From positions 1-34,442 of the forward strand of contig CALFUK010000098.1 of NCBI GenBank assembly GCA_937929945.1: a DNA stretch of 34,442 nt, given 5' to 3'. This document shows, in pieces, positions 26,848-34,442 of this stretch (its first letter is position 1; each line of letters begins with the position of its first letter). The DNA comes from an uncultured Saprospiraceae bacterium (GTDB taxonomy: Bacteria; Bacteroidota; Bacteroidia; Chitinophagales; Saprospiraceae). Under the pieces are notes generated by a model that made no database searches, had not been told where the DNA came from, and worked only from the letters and a program-made list of their open reading frames with translations. The position numbers were made by a program, and so were the translations under genes.

Positions 26848-27006
26848 ATGAGATCACACTATATACACGTTTGCACTTACTATACTGAGGAAGCCAAATG
26901 TGAATCTATTGATGCTAATGACCTTATAAAATTAGAGTCCATAAGTGATTATAGACGCAAAAACTGCCGTATTATTAGCCTCTCTGAAGAAAATTACTTC
27001 CTTTGA
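26848..27006 (+). CDS. Candidate 52-residue small protein, divergent from the BLUF gene
   Basis: An ATG at 26848 opens 52 codons (MRSHYIHVCTYYTEEAKC... to ENYFL) ending at TGA 27004-27006. An in-frame stop lies seven codons upstream, so the ATG is the only start. Composition is protein-like, with charged and aromatic residues and two cysteines, and no homolog is recognised. It begins 62 bp from the BLUF start, in the opposite direction, and its stop falls in the promoter region of tRNA-Arg. A chance ORF of this length is quite possible in AT-rich DNA. Confidence 0.3.
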   Translation: MRSHYIHVCTYYTEEAKCESIDANDLIKLESISDYRRKNCRIISLSEENYFL

Positions 27007-27008
27007 AC

Positions 27009-27039
27009 TTTTAAAATCAATTAAGTTGGTCTATCTTTG
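27009..27039 (+). promoter_or_regulatory. Probable promoter of the tRNA-Arg / rpmB cluster
   Basis: A perfect -7 element TATCTTTG (27032-27039) has TTTT at 19 bases upstream (27009-27012), one mismatch from the -33 TTTG. The expected start is near 27046, about 22 bases before the tRNA. No other promoter is obvious before rpmB, so one transcript may carry the tRNA and the ribosomal protein genes. Confidence 0.55.
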
Positions 27040-27067
27040 CGCTCTATTTGAAAAAATAGAATTTTTG

Positions 27068-27141
27068 GGCTCCGTAGCTCAACTGGATAGAGTACCTGAC
27101 TACGAATCAGGCGGTTGCAAGTTCGAATCTTGCCGGAGTCA
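27068..27141 (+). tRNA. tRNA-Arg (anticodon ACG)
   Basis: Acceptor GGCTCCG (27068-27074) pairs with CGGAGTC (27134-27140, one G-T pair), with discriminator A at 27141. The D arm is GCTC...GAGT, the anticodon stem CCTGA/TCAGG encloses loop CTACGAA giving anticodon ACG (read as ICG after deamination), and the T arm is GCAAG-TTCGAAT-CTTGC. The CCA is not encoded. It lies 39 bp before rpmB. Confidence 0.97.
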
Positions 27142-27180
27142 CTCAGTTGTTACAGCCTTGTACTATAAATTAAAGAAATC

Positions 27181-27429
27181 ATGTCAAAAGTTTGTCAATT
27201 AACGGGGAAGAGGCCGATATCAGGTAATAATGTATCGCACTCGCACGCTAAAACGAAAAGACGTTTCATACCGAATCTGATCAAAAAGCGTTTCTACATT
27301 CCAGAGACTGACGAATGGGTAACTCTAAAGATCAGTACATCAGCATTAAGATCCATCAACAAATTAGGTATACATGAATACCTTAAGAAAGTAGAAAAAG
27401 GTGGAGTTTATACAGGCATAAAACTATAA
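27181..27429 (+). CDS. rpmB: Large-subunit ribosomal protein bL28
   Basis: The 82-residue basic protein has the L28 start MSKVCQLTGKRPISGNNVSHSHAKTKRRF and the core LKISTSALRSINKLG. It binds 23S rRNA. Only C5 remains of the zinc-type cysteines, so this is the cysteine-free (C-minus) form. It leads rpmB-rpmG-DUF4295-ftsY, an order conserved in Bacteroidota. Confidence 0.98.
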   Translation: MSKVCQLTGKRPISGNNVSHSHAKTKRRFIPNLIKKRFYIPETDEWVTLKISTSALRSINKLGIHEYLKKVEKGGVYTGIKL

Positions 27430-27450
27430 ACTCTTTAAAATCAGCTTATT

Positions 27451-27639
27451 ATGGCAAAGAAATCTAAAGGTAATAGACTACAGATCATTTTGGAATGTAC
27501 AGAGCACAAGGCAAGTGGGATGCCAGGTACATCACGCTATGTGACCCAAAAAAATAGAAAAAATACACCAGATAGGATTGAATTAAAGAAATACAACCCT
27601 ATATTGAAGAAATATACTGTCCACAAAGAAATTAAATAA
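27451..27639 (+). CDS. rpmG: Large-subunit ribosomal protein bL33
   Basis: The 62-residue protein reads [20 protein letters not shown], then [23 protein letters not shown], the L33 pattern. It lacks the paired CxxC zinc knuckles, making it a C-minus form. It lies 21 bp after rpmB and 2 bp before the DUF4295 gene. Confidence 0.97.
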   Translation: MAKKSKGNRLQIILECTEHKASGMPGTSRYVTQKNRKNTPDRIELKKYNPILKKYTVHKEIK

Positions 27640-27641
27640 CT

Positions 27642-27818
27642 ATGGCTAAGGTATCGAAAAACGCAAGGGTCGCCCAGAGAGCGGCAAACGCAGGATCAGG
27701 TAGAGATTTTGTTAAGGTGATTAAGAGTGTAAAAGATTCAGCGACAGGAAAATATACATATAAAGAATTAATGATACATAAGGATAAGGTAAAAGACTTC
27801 TTCGCAGATAAGAAATAA
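27642..27818 (+). CDS. DUF4295 family small basic protein
   Basis: A 58-codon gene starting ATG 27642 encodes MAKVSKNARVAQRAANAGSG, then RDFVKVIKSVKDSATGKYTY and a lysine-rich end. This matches DUF4295, a Bacteroidota-specific family almost always found directly after rpmG. Its small size, basic charge and constant position suggest a ribosome-associated role, which is inference. It begins 2 bp after the rpmG stop. Confidence 0.92.
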   Translation: MAKVSKNARVAQRAANAGSGRDFVKVIKSVKDSATGKYTYKELMIHKDKVKDFFADKK

Positions 27819-27904
27819 TAGAAAAAACCCTTATCTTTATCAGACCAAATGCAATACCACGTACTTAAATCAATTACGGAAACACAGAGATTTTAAGGAT
27901 ATGA

Positions 27905-27938
27905 GAGGCCTTTCTTTATTGAAAGGCCTTTTGTTATT
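27905..27938 (+). terminator. Terminator after the rpmB-rpmG-DUF4295 cluster
   Basis: A 9 bp perfect stem (AGGCCTTTC paired with GAAAGGCCT, 27906-27914 and 27921-27929) with loop TTTATT is followed by TTTTGTTATTTAT. It lies 88 bases after the DUF4295 stop and 33 bases before ftsY, so ftsY may be expressed by read-through or from its own start. Confidence 0.8.
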
Positions 27939-27970
27939 TATACTCCCCAGGTTCTCACATCCCCATCCAT

Positions 27971-28924
27971 ATGAGTTTCTTCAATAAGTTTTTCACCAAA
28001 GAAAAGGAGCAAGAGTTAGACAAAGGCATAGAGAAAACCAAATCCAGTTTTCTCGGTAAGATATCCAAGGCAGTTGCTGGTAAGTCCACCGTCGATGAAG
28101 AGTTCTTAGACGAATTAGAACATATCCTCATCCAATCTGATGTGGGACTGGATACAACCATTAAGATCATAGAGCGCCTGGAGAAGCGGGTCGCTGAAGA
28201 AAAATACATCAACACTTCTGAACTAAACAACATCCTACGTGACGAAATCGTAGCCATTCTAAGCGAAAACAACACTGCCGACGTAGACGATTTTGAATTC
28301 AGTGACGATCACTGGCCATACATCCTTTTAGTCGTCGGCGTCAATGGCGTGGGAAAAACAACCACGATCGGAAAATTAGCCCATCAGTTTCGCCTCAAAG
28401 GCAAGACAGTCGTATTAGGCGCAGGAGATACCTTCAGAGCCGCAGCCGTAGATCAGCTCGAAATCTGGGCGGATAGAGCTGATACACACTTCTTCAATAA
28501 GGGGATGAACACTGATCCAGCAGCCGTCGCCTACGAAGCAGTGCAGTATGCTGTCAATATGGGTATAGATGTGTGCATCATCGATACCGCTGGAAGACTC
28601 CACAACAAGAAGCACCTGATGAAGGAGCTGACGAAAATCAAAAACTCGATAGGCAAGAAAAAAGAAGGCGCTCCGCATGATGTCATGCTGGTCCTGGACG
28701 CTACCACAGGCCAAAACGCGATCGAGCAGGCTAAAGCATTCACTGATGCGACTGATGTGACCTGCTTAGCTCTGACTAAGCTGGACGGTACTGCTAAAGG
28801 CGGTGTCGCCATCGGTATCTCTGATCAATTCAAAGTACCGATCAGGTACATCGGCGTAGGTGAGGGTATGGATCAGCTGCAAGTATTCAATAAAAAAGCT
28901 TTCGTCGACTCGCTTTTCAAATAA
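27971..28924 (+). CDS. ftsY: Signal recognition particle receptor FtsY
   Basis: The 317-residue SRP GTPase receives ribosome-nascent chain complexes at the inner membrane. An amphipathic N-terminal region (SFFNKFFTKEKEQELDKGIEKTK) replaces the long acidic A domain of E. coli. An NG domain follows with G1 GVNGVGKTTT (123-132), GDTFRAAAVDQL, DTAGR (205-209) and TKLDGTAKGG (269-278). Length suits the short Bacteroidota form. Its position after the ribosomal cluster is conserved in the phylum. Confidence 0.98.
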   Translation: MSFFNKFFTKEKEQELDKGIEKTKSSFLGKISKAVAGKSTVDEEFLDELEHILIQSDVGLDTTIKIIERLEKRVAEEKYINTSELNNILRDEIVAILSENNTADVDDFEFSDDHWPYILLVVGVNGVGKTTTIGKLAHQFRLKGKTVVLGAGDTFRAAAVDQLEIWADRADTHFFNKGMNTDPAAVAYEAVQYAVNMGIDVCIIDTAGRLHNKKHLMKELTKIKNSIGKKKEGAPHDVMLVLDATTGQNAIEQAKAFTDATDVTCLALTKLDGTAKGGVAIGISDQFKVPIRYIGVGEGMDQLQVFNKKAFVDSLFK

Positions 28925-28971
28925 TATCAACTCCTCAGATCGGCATTAAAGTAATCTTAAAGCTATGTTTC

Positions 28972-28992
28972 TCTATTGATTAGATCAATAGA
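28972..28992. promoter_or_regulatory. 21 bp perfect inverted repeat, possible operator
   Basis: Arms TCTATTGAT and ATCAATAGA, nine bases each, surround a TAG spacer, 23 bp before the DUF1573 gene start and 48 bp after ftsY. No T tract follows, so it is not a terminator. The size and symmetry suit a dimeric regulator site or an RNA hairpin in the leader. A 9 bp dyad can arise by chance once or so in this much sequence. Confidence 0.3.
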
Positions 28993-29014
28993 TGAGCCTA
29001 CCTTCGAGGTCTAT

Positions 29015-29410
29015 ATGAGAGTACTTTTCTTTTCTTGGTTCTTCATCGTTATGTCCGTCGGCTTATCCATAGGGCAAGAGTCATCTGGTCCATTACAATT
29101 CGAAGAAGAAATAGTCCACTTAGGGCCAGTGAAAAAAGGGAGTCTGGTCAAAAGCCAATTCAAATTCACCAATGTGAGCCAAGAGGATGTCGTCATAGAC
29201 TTCTTATCTACCTGCGAGTGTACCGAGGCAGAATGGCCCACATCAGCCATCAAACCCGGTGAAAGTGCTACCATTGAGTTCACTTTTGATTCGAGTAAAA
29301 AGGACAAAGAAGAATCAATCGATCTGGATGTCATCCTACAGAACACAGATAAGGATGGCAATCCTATGTTCTACTACTTAGCTTATGACTATAGTTTTAG
29401 CCCACAATAA
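29015..29410 (+). CDS. DUF1573 domain secreted protein
   Basis: The 131-residue product starts with a signal peptide (RVLFFSWFFIVMSVGLSIGQ). The mature part is a single immunoglobulin-like DUF1573 domain: FEEEIVHLGPVKKGSLVKSQFKF, then FLSTCECTEAEWPTSAIKPGE and ATIEFTFDSSKK. The C-x-C-T motif and the following KPGE are characteristic. DUF1573 proteins are abundant in Bacteroidota and of unknown function; they are likely periplasmic or surface proteins. The ATG at 29015 fits the signal peptide; the frame opens earlier at 28976. Confidence 0.88.
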   Translation: MRVLFFSWFFIVMSVGLSIGQESSGPLQFEEEIVHLGPVKKGSLVKSQFKFTNVSQEDVVIDFLSTCECTEAEWPTSAIKPGESATIEFTFDSSKKDKEESIDLDVILQNTDKDGNPMFYYLAYDYSFSPQ

Positions 29411-29567
29411 GCTCAAAGAATTACTCCACACTTAATAATTACTTAAACTCGTATATATCGGAATGAATAGCCTTCTATTCAGTGTTAGTAGCATGTATCA
29501 GTTAACCAACCCATGAAATCGCCTATTGCTAATGTCGCACAGGCATTTCAAATTAGAAATTATACAG

Positions 29568-30077
29568 ATGAAAATTTTGACCCTACTATCCCTCTTGTCT
29601 TTCGCGAGCATCGGCTACAGCCAGCAGTCATCCTTCTTTGACCACATCCAGACAGCTATAGAGTCACTGTCTGCCAATGAAGTCGTCACGATAGAATATA
29701 ATAAATCAGGAGATTGGGGCAGCTACGAAGGTGGCACGCTCACACTACAATCAGTGTCCGATAGCATCAATATGAAGCTCATCAGTCGACAAAACTATTT
29801 AGGAGCGAAAAATAAGGTGAGTAGCACCACGTACGAAAAACTTTCACTGCTCAGCACCTTAGAGGCCAACAAAAAGGCCTATCATAAAGACCCTGATAAT
29901 CTGGTCTTTAACAATCGCTTCAATTACAGAATACTGAAAAACGAAGCAGTGATGTCATCAGGATCAAGTCCTTTAGAGCCCGCTGATGTGGTGAACCGCT
30001 TGAGCCTACAGCATCAATTAGAACAACAGTTCTTCAAGAAGCCCAGCACCATATTTAATAATGGTATCAATGGCTGA
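29568..30077 (+). CDS. Hypothetical secreted protein, no recognised family
   Basis: The 169-residue product starts at ATG 29568 with a clear signal peptide (MKILTLLSLLSFASIGYSQ). The mature protein has alternating polar/hydrophobic segments that look like beta strands (VVTIEYNKS, GGTLTLQS, SINMKLISRQ), followed by a more helical C-terminus (VVNRLSLQHQLEQQFFKK). No cysteine, metal motif or sorting domain is visible. It stands alone between the DUF1573 gene and the convergent rbfA. No function is suggested. Confidence 0.7.
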   Translation: MKILTLLSLLSFASIGYSQQSSFFDHIQTAIESLSANEVVTIEYNKSGDWGSYEGGTLTLQSVSDSINMKLISRQNYLGAKNKVSSTTYEKLSLLSTLEANKKAYHKDPDNLVFNNRFNYRILKNEAVMSSGSSPLEPADVVNRLSLQHQLEQQFFKKPSTIFNNGING

Positions 30078-30114
30078 TGGCAAGAATGCCTAAGTGCACG
30101 ATCTAACTGATCAC

Positions 30115-30495
30115 CTATTCTTCTTGATCACCTCCCATTTGCTTTTCTTGGCGTAACTTATCGAAGACGGCATTGAGATGATACATCTCATCTAAGGTCT
30201 CATCTTCGTAAAAGTCGATGTTGGGAATTCTGCGGACGTGCCTCTTGATGCGATATGCCAAAGCCTGTCTTAGTCGGACCTGCTCCTCTTGAAGTTGTAG
30301 GATCGGAGCCTGCTTATTATCGGTATTGAATACGCTAAGGTAGATCTTGGCAAGACCGAGATCAGATGACATCCTGACACTGGTCACGGTCACTAAAGCC
30401 TGATCACCATAGATATTACGACCTTCTTGCTGCAGCACCACGCTGAAGTTTCTTTTGATCAACTCTCCGACTTGCAATTGTCTTTTCGTCTCCAT
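30115..30495 (-). CDS. rbfA: Ribosome-binding factor A
   Basis: The 126-residue protein has the KH-like RbfA fold pattern: METKRQLQVGELIKRNFSVVLQQE, then LVTVTSVRMSSDLGLAKIYLSVF and the C-terminal ALAYRIKRHVRRIPNIDFYEDETLDE. It assists late maturation of the 30S subunit by acting on the 5' end of 16S rRNA. The ATG at 30493-30495 matches the family start; the frame opens 11 codons earlier. It is a single minus-strand gene between two plus-strand units. Confidence 0.95.
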   Translation of the reverse strand: METKRQLQVGELIKRNFSVVLQQEGRNIYGDQALVTVTSVRMSSDLGLAKIYLSVFNTDNKQAPILQLQEEQVRLRQALAYRIKRHVRRIPNIDFYEDETLDEMYHLNAVFDKLRQEKQMGGDQEE

Positions 30496-30771
30496 ACTTT
30501 CTATTGAGGAATGATATCGATGCCCCAAAGATATCCATTTCTCCTAATGAAAGCTCTATGAAGCGTATAATTAAGCCATGCATGAAGGGGATTATGATGA
30601 ATCGTAGCCTGTCAGCAGAAAGAGTCCATTCGCACAGCCATGCAATAACTACTAATCGAGGAATGAGAATCCATTATCCTCTACATCCATCATACTGCTA
30701 ATGACCACAGCAGAGAATAAATTAAAAGAGAGCTTAGGCTCTTCAGGACTTATCTGTAAATTGGAGCCAAG

Positions 30772-32886
30772 ATGCCAAGTGCCTTTCTCCAACAAAAACT
30801 AGAAGCCATCAAGGAAATCAGCCCTAATCGGGCAGAAATCCTACAAAAGGAATTAGGCGTGTATACGCTCCAGGACCTTCTCTTTCTTTTCCCCTTTCGC
30901 TATGTAGACAAGACGACCTTCAGCCATATCAAAGACATCAGCTCAGATGGAGAGAGCGTCATGCTGAAAGGCACACTATTCAATATGAGGCACGTCAAAG
31001 GAAAGCGATCCCGACGACTGGTCGCTAATCTCAAAGATAGCTCTGGCATCATAGAGCTGGTGTGGTTTCAGGGGGCCAGCTGGATTCATACCACGCTGGA
31101 GGAGGGCATGATCTATACCTGCTACGGCAGAGTGAACATATACAATGGCAAAAAGTCCATCCCCCACCCTGAGCTGGAAGCCATTGCCGGCGGCGCAAAA
31201 GTGAAGACGAAGCTGACGATGGACCCTGTCTACCACTCCACCGAAAAACTAAATGCTAAAGGCCTGGATGGAAAATTCCGTAAGAAAGTCATCCAAAAGA
31301 TATTTAAAAAGATGGATCGTGCGGAGCTCTATGAGACCCTCGACCCCTACTTAGTGGAGAAGCTCAAGCTGTGTACCAGATTCCAATCCATCCTGTGGAT
31401 ACACTTCCCCCAGAGCCAAGAGCAGCTGGATGAAGCGACGAAGCGGATCAAATTTGAAGAAATATTCTTCATGCAGCTGAGGATACTACTCAGTAAAGAG
31501 CGAAGAAAGAATAAACTCAAGGGCTTCATCTTCGAATCAGTGGGATCGAAATTTCTCAAATTCTATAATGAAAATCTGGGCTTCGAGCTGACAGGAGCTC
31601 AGAAGAAAGTCATGAAAGAGATCCGAGCAGACCTCGGCTCAGGCGTGCATATGAATCGACTGCTGCAAGGGGATGTAGGCAGCGGCAAGACCATCGTCGG
31701 ACTCATGAGTGTACTCATCGCGATCGATAATGGATACCAAGCCTGCCTACTGGCCCCGACAGAGATCTTGGCCTACCAGCACTTTCAGTCGATCACAGAG
31801 GCACTTAAGGGTGTAAGTGTGAAGACTGCCTTCCTCTCTGGCTCCGTGAAAGGCAAGAAGCGTAAGCAGCTCTTTCAATTTTTGGCCCAAGGAGACATAG
31901 ACCTCCTGATCGGTACTCATGCCATTCTGGAAGACCCCGTGACCTTTCATAATTTAGGGCTGGCCATCACGGACGAGCAGCACCGCTTCGGCGTGATCCA
32001 AAGAGCGAAGCTGTGGAATAAAAACCCTGCAGGGCCGCCTCATATCTTGGTTATGACGGCTACTCCCATACCCCGCACGCTGGCCATGACACTCTATGGA
32101 GACCTGGATGTGTCCGTCATCGACGAGCTCCCCGCTGGCCGTAAGCCCGTGAAGACAGTCCATATGACCGAGAGACATCGACCCGAAGCCATAGAGTTCA
32201 TGCACAAGGAGATCCAGAAAGGCCGCCAGATCTATGTGGTCTTTCCACTGATCGATGAGTCAGCTACCTTAGACTTACAGAATCTACAGACTGGCTATGA
32301 TGACCTGCTCCAGTTCTTTCCTAAGCCAGACTTTCAGATCAGTGTGGTGCATGGGCGGATGAAGCCTCAGGACAAAGAAGCAGAGATGAAGCGCTTCGTC
32401 GATCATAAAACCCAGATCATGGTAGCTACCACTGTCATCGAGGTAGGTGTGAATGTGCCTAACGCTTCCATCATGATCATCGAGAATGCTGAGCGATTCG
32501 GCCTATCACAGCTGCATCAGCTCAGAGGCAGAGTCGGTCGAGGTGCTGATCAGTCCTACTGCCTACTCATGACTGGGTACAAACTCTCTAAAAATGCCAA
32601 AGAACGGATTCAGACCATGTGTAGAACCAATAATGGATTCGAAATAGCTGAGGTGGATATGCGGCTGCGTGGACATGGCGATATCCAGGGCACCCAGCAG
32701 AGTGGTGTCTCAGACTTCAAGCTGATCTCACTGATACTAGATCAAGTCATCATCGAGACTGCGCGAAATCTGGCATTGCTCATCTTAGACGATGATCCAG
32801 ATCTCAGCCAGCCGAAGCATGCCCTACTGAAAGCTCATCTGCAAAAAATGAAATTCACCATCAAAGATTGGGGCTTGATATCGTAA
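30772..32886 (+). CDS. recG: ATP-dependent DNA helicase RecG
   Basis: The 704-residue enzyme remodels stalled replication forks and Holliday junctions. The N-terminal wedge/OB domain (about 60-160: FPFRYVDKT, LVANLKDSSGIIELVWFQG) precedes superfamily 2 motor motifs: Walker A LQGDVGSGKT (about 298-307), the DEQH box in ITDEQHRFGV, TATPIPRTLAMTLYGDLDVS, DELPAGRKP, and motif VI HQLRGRVGRGADQSYC. The C-terminal RecG region (MRLRGHGDIQGTQQSG) is complete. Length is normal. It has 243 bp of unassigned DNA upstream from rbfA. Confidence 0.98.
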   Translation: MPSAFLQQKLEAIKEISPNRAEILQKELGVYTLQDLLFLFPFRYVDKTTFSHIKDISSDGESVMLKGTLFNMRHVKGKRSRRLVANLKDSSGIIELVWFQGASWIHTTLEEGMIYTCYGRVNIYNGKKSIPHPELEAIAGGAKVKTKLTMDPVYHSTEKLNAKGLDGKFRKKVIQKIFKKMDRAELYETLDPYLVEKLKLCTRFQSILWIHFPQSQEQLDEATKRIKFEEIFFMQLRILLSKERRKNKLKGFIFESVGSKFLKFYNENLGFELTGAQKKVMKEIRADLGSGVHMNRLLQGDVGSGKTIVGLMSVLIAIDNGYQACLLAPTEILAYQHFQSITEALKGVSVKTAFLSGSVKGKKRKQLFQFLAQGDIDLLIGTHAILEDPVTFHNLGLAITDEQHRFGVIQRAKLWNKNPAGPPHILVMTATPIPRTLAMTLYGDLDVSVIDELPAGRKPVKTVHMTERHRPEAIEFMHKEIQKGRQIYVVFPLIDESATLDLQNLQTGYDDLLQFFPKPDFQISVVHGRMKPQDKEAEMKRFVDHKTQIMVATTVIEVGVNVPNASIMIIENAERFGLSQLHQLRGRVGRGADQSYCLLMTGYKLSKNAKERIQTMCRTNNGFEIAEVDMRLRGHGDIQGTQQSGVSDFKLISLILDQVIIETARNLALLILDDDPDLSQPKHALLKAHLQKMKFTIKDWGLIS

Positions 32887-33105
32887 CAAAGCTTAGTTCA
32901 ATCTGGCAATTCATTACAGGAATCGCTATAAATGTTAAATGGATAGCAAAAACCTAAAAATAACATTGTCAACAGCTTCAAATCTTCAAGCGATCTAAAG
33001 CCTGCATCGATATAAACATCTACTTCATAGATTTTTCTTTCATTATAGGCAAACTAATGATACATTTAGATTCAACATCAACATTCACGAAATAAGAGAA
33101 TTAGT

Positions 33106-33441
33106 ATGGCGACAAAATATAAGACAACAGGGTGCTTTAAGTTTTTGATCTTCTTAGTCATCGCTGTGCCAGTGGCTTTCTTCGCCTCATCCTACTACCA
33201 CGGCGAAGATCCAGTAGCAGTCATTAAGGAAAAAATAGGATCTGCCTCAGAGACGACGACATCCAGTAGACCATCCTCGACTTCAGATGACAGCTATAAG
33301 TCAGAGCTAAATGAGCTGCGCAATCAGGTCCGAAGATTAAAAAATGAAAATCAGAACCTCAAAGACGTCTTAGAGAAAAAGCAGACAGAAATAGACGCAC
33401 TAATATCTAACACGTCTAGTAGAGGCGGCAGCAATGGATGA
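33106..33441 (+). CDS. Small membrane-anchored coiled-coil protein, hypothetical
   Basis: The 111-residue product has a single hydrophobic segment (about residues 10-28, FKFLIFLVIAVPVAFFASS), a Ser/Thr-rich linker (about 46-63) and a predicted coiled coil (about 64-101: SELNELRNQVRRLKNENQNL, then KDVLEKKQTEID), ending in a Gly/Ser tail. This resembles small single-pass septum or envelope proteins only in layout. No family is recognised. It begins 40 bp before an alpha/beta hydrolase gene on the same strand, and the two may be co-transcribed. Confidence 0.65.
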   Translation: MATKYKTTGCFKFLIFLVIAVPVAFFASSYYHGEDPVAVIKEKIGSASETTTSSRPSSTSDDSYKSELNELRNQVRRLKNENQNLKDVLEKKQTEIDALISNTSSRGGSNG

Positions 33442-33481
33442 TGAATAAGGACATAATCGAATCGCCTTACATCCAATTTGA

Positions 33482-34423
33482 ATGAAAAAGCTACTAAAAT
33501 ATACGCTAATTGCTTGTGTCTGCATCCTGATCATGCTCATTCTCGCATTCTTCATCTTGAGAGTCCCTGATATTCCCCTGAAAGATTTAAAAGCAAGATA
33601 TGCCAGCTCGCCTTCCCAATTCATAGACATCAAGGGTCTACAGGTACACTATCGAAAGCAAGGCGAGGGAGAATCAATCATCCTGCTCCATGGTACGGGA
33701 GCATCCCTGCACACCTGGGAGCCATGGGTAGAGCAGCTGCAAGATTCCTTTGAAGTCATTACGGTGGATCTTCCAGCATTCGGGCTCACAGGCCCTCATC
33801 CAAACCACGATTACAGCATGCAGGCCTACAGCAGTTTTTTAAGCGATTTCTCTCAGGTCATCGGCATAAAGCGCTTTCACTTAGCTGGTAATTCGCTGGG
33901 TGGCAGAGTGGCATGGACATTCACATTAGATCATCCAGAGCGCGTAGATAAACTCATTCTCATAGCTTCAGCTGGCTATCCACACGAATCCCCAGCTCTG
34001 TTTAAACTGATCGCTAATCCACTATTAGGCCCGATATTCAGACACCTCACTGCAAAGTCGCTGGTCAGAGAAAACTTAGAAGAAGTCTACCATCAAGATG
34101 CTAAAGTGACCGATGTACTAGTCGACAGATACTACCAGCTGGGGCTGAGAGAAGGCAATAGAGATGCCCTGATCGCAAGAGTAAAAACAAAATATCAAAA
34201 TCGAATCCATGAGATCAGCCAAATCGAACAAGAGACGCTTCTCATGTGGGGTGAGCATGATCCCTGGGTCCCATTAGCGGACGCAACAAAATTCAACCAA
34301 GCCATCAAAAATTCTCGGATTGTATCTTATCCAGATGCAGGCCACATCCCGATGGAAGAAGTCCCTCTGAAAAGTGCCGCTGATGCCATGGCCTTTCTAC
34401 TAGAGGATTCTTCCACCCGATGA
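33482..34423 (+). CDS. Membrane-anchored alpha/beta hydrolase
   Basis: The 313-residue protein begins with a lysine-rich, hydrophobic anchor or signal (MKKLLKYTLIACVCILIMLI). The alpha/beta hydrolase core has oxyanion segment ILLHGTG (68-73), nucleophile S138 in AGNSLGGR, acid D260 in WGEHDPWVP and histidine H288 in DAGHIPMEE, all in the usual order. It is a typical class of esterase or lipase-like hydrolase; the natural substrate cannot be named. The N-terminal segment suggests it works outside the cytoplasm or at the inner membrane. Confidence 0.93.
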   Translation: MKKLLKYTLIACVCILIMLILAFFILRVPDIPLKDLKARYASSPSQFIDIKGLQVHYRKQGEGESIILLHGTGASLHTWEPWVEQLQDSFEVITVDLPAFGLTGPHPNHDYSMQAYSSFLSDFSQVIGIKRFHLAGNSLGGRVAWTFTLDHPERVDKLILIASAGYPHESPALFKLIANPLLGPIFRHLTAKSLVRENLEEVYHQDAKVTDVLVDRYYQLGLREGNRDALIARVKTKYQNRIHEISQIEQETLLMWGEHDPWVPLADATKFNQAIKNSRIVSYPDAGHIPMEEVPLKSAADAMAFLLEDSSTR

Positions 34424-34442
34424 GACAACCTAATCATCGATT

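Noticed and set aside
26945-27202. 85-codon frame running through tRNA-Arg into rpmB
   Set aside because: It crosses a well-folded tRNA gene and the rpmB start, so it is an accidental open frame.
30504-30701. 65-codon frame between rbfA and recG
   Set aside because: It overlaps the region upstream of rbfA, has an unusual composition and no recognisable motif or signal.

Overview
The window reads as chromosomal DNA of a free-living, probably marine or aquatic Bacteroidota, most likely near the Saprospiria (the class-level guess is inference). The support is direct: a PorX-type receiver/PglZ regulator and a secreted subtilase with a type IX secretion (T9SS) C-terminal domain; the gene order tRNA-Arg, rpmB, rpmG, DUF4295, ftsY; the order RelA/SpoT, Fur-type repressor, purA; and Bacteroidota-style -7 elements (TAnnTTTG) upstream of several transcription units, with few visible Shine-Dalgarno sequences. 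The gene set is mostly core and vertically inherited. I see no prophage, insertion sequence, CRISPR array or defence island.

Layout. 1-2.0 kb: a YceI-like secreted protein (cut by the window edge) and porX, both on the minus strand. 2.2-5.6 kb: an HD phosphohydrolase and a secreted 691-residue protein built from two arrays of exactly ten 23-residue repeats, a cysteine-bearing joint and a peptidoglycan-binding domain, ended by a clear terminator. 5.7-5.9 kb: a zinc-ribbon pseudogene broken only by two in-frame stops. 6.0-8.5 kb: glyA facing a TruA-GNAT fusion. 8.9-12.3 kb: the proteostasis run tig-clpP-clpX (minus), preceded by tRNA-Leu(UAG). 12.7-17.0 kb: RelA/SpoT, Fur family regulator, purA. 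17.0-21.2 kb: a minus-strand block with a lipoprotein methyltransferase, then a compact rimK, desuccinylase/aspartoacylase-like, dacB operon. 21.5-26.4 kb: a UMF1-type MFS transporter, a DUF1801 protein, then T9SS subtilase, DoxX and cyclase-family genes. 26.4-28.9 kb: a short BLUF blue-light sensor, a possible 52-codon gene, tRNA-Arg and the ribosomal protein/ftsY cluster. 29.0-34.4 kb: a DUF1573 protein, an orphan secreted protein, rbfA, recG, a small membrane coiled-coil protein and an alpha/beta hydrolase.

How the parts relate. Tig, ClpP and ClpX handle nascent-chain folding and proteolysis. RSH, the Fur-type repressor and PurA link the stringent response, metal sensing and purine supply. 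PorX and the subtilase are a regulator and a probable cargo of the same secretion system. RimK, the desuccinylase-like enzyme and DacB are translationally linked and suggest a peptide-tail or envelope-modification module.

I do not see one large undescribed system. The items most worth a second look are the two-array repeat protein, the TruA-GNAT fusion, the rimK/desuccinylase/dacB operon, the complete short BLUF protein with its divergent small ORF, and the two-stop zinc-ribbon gene.
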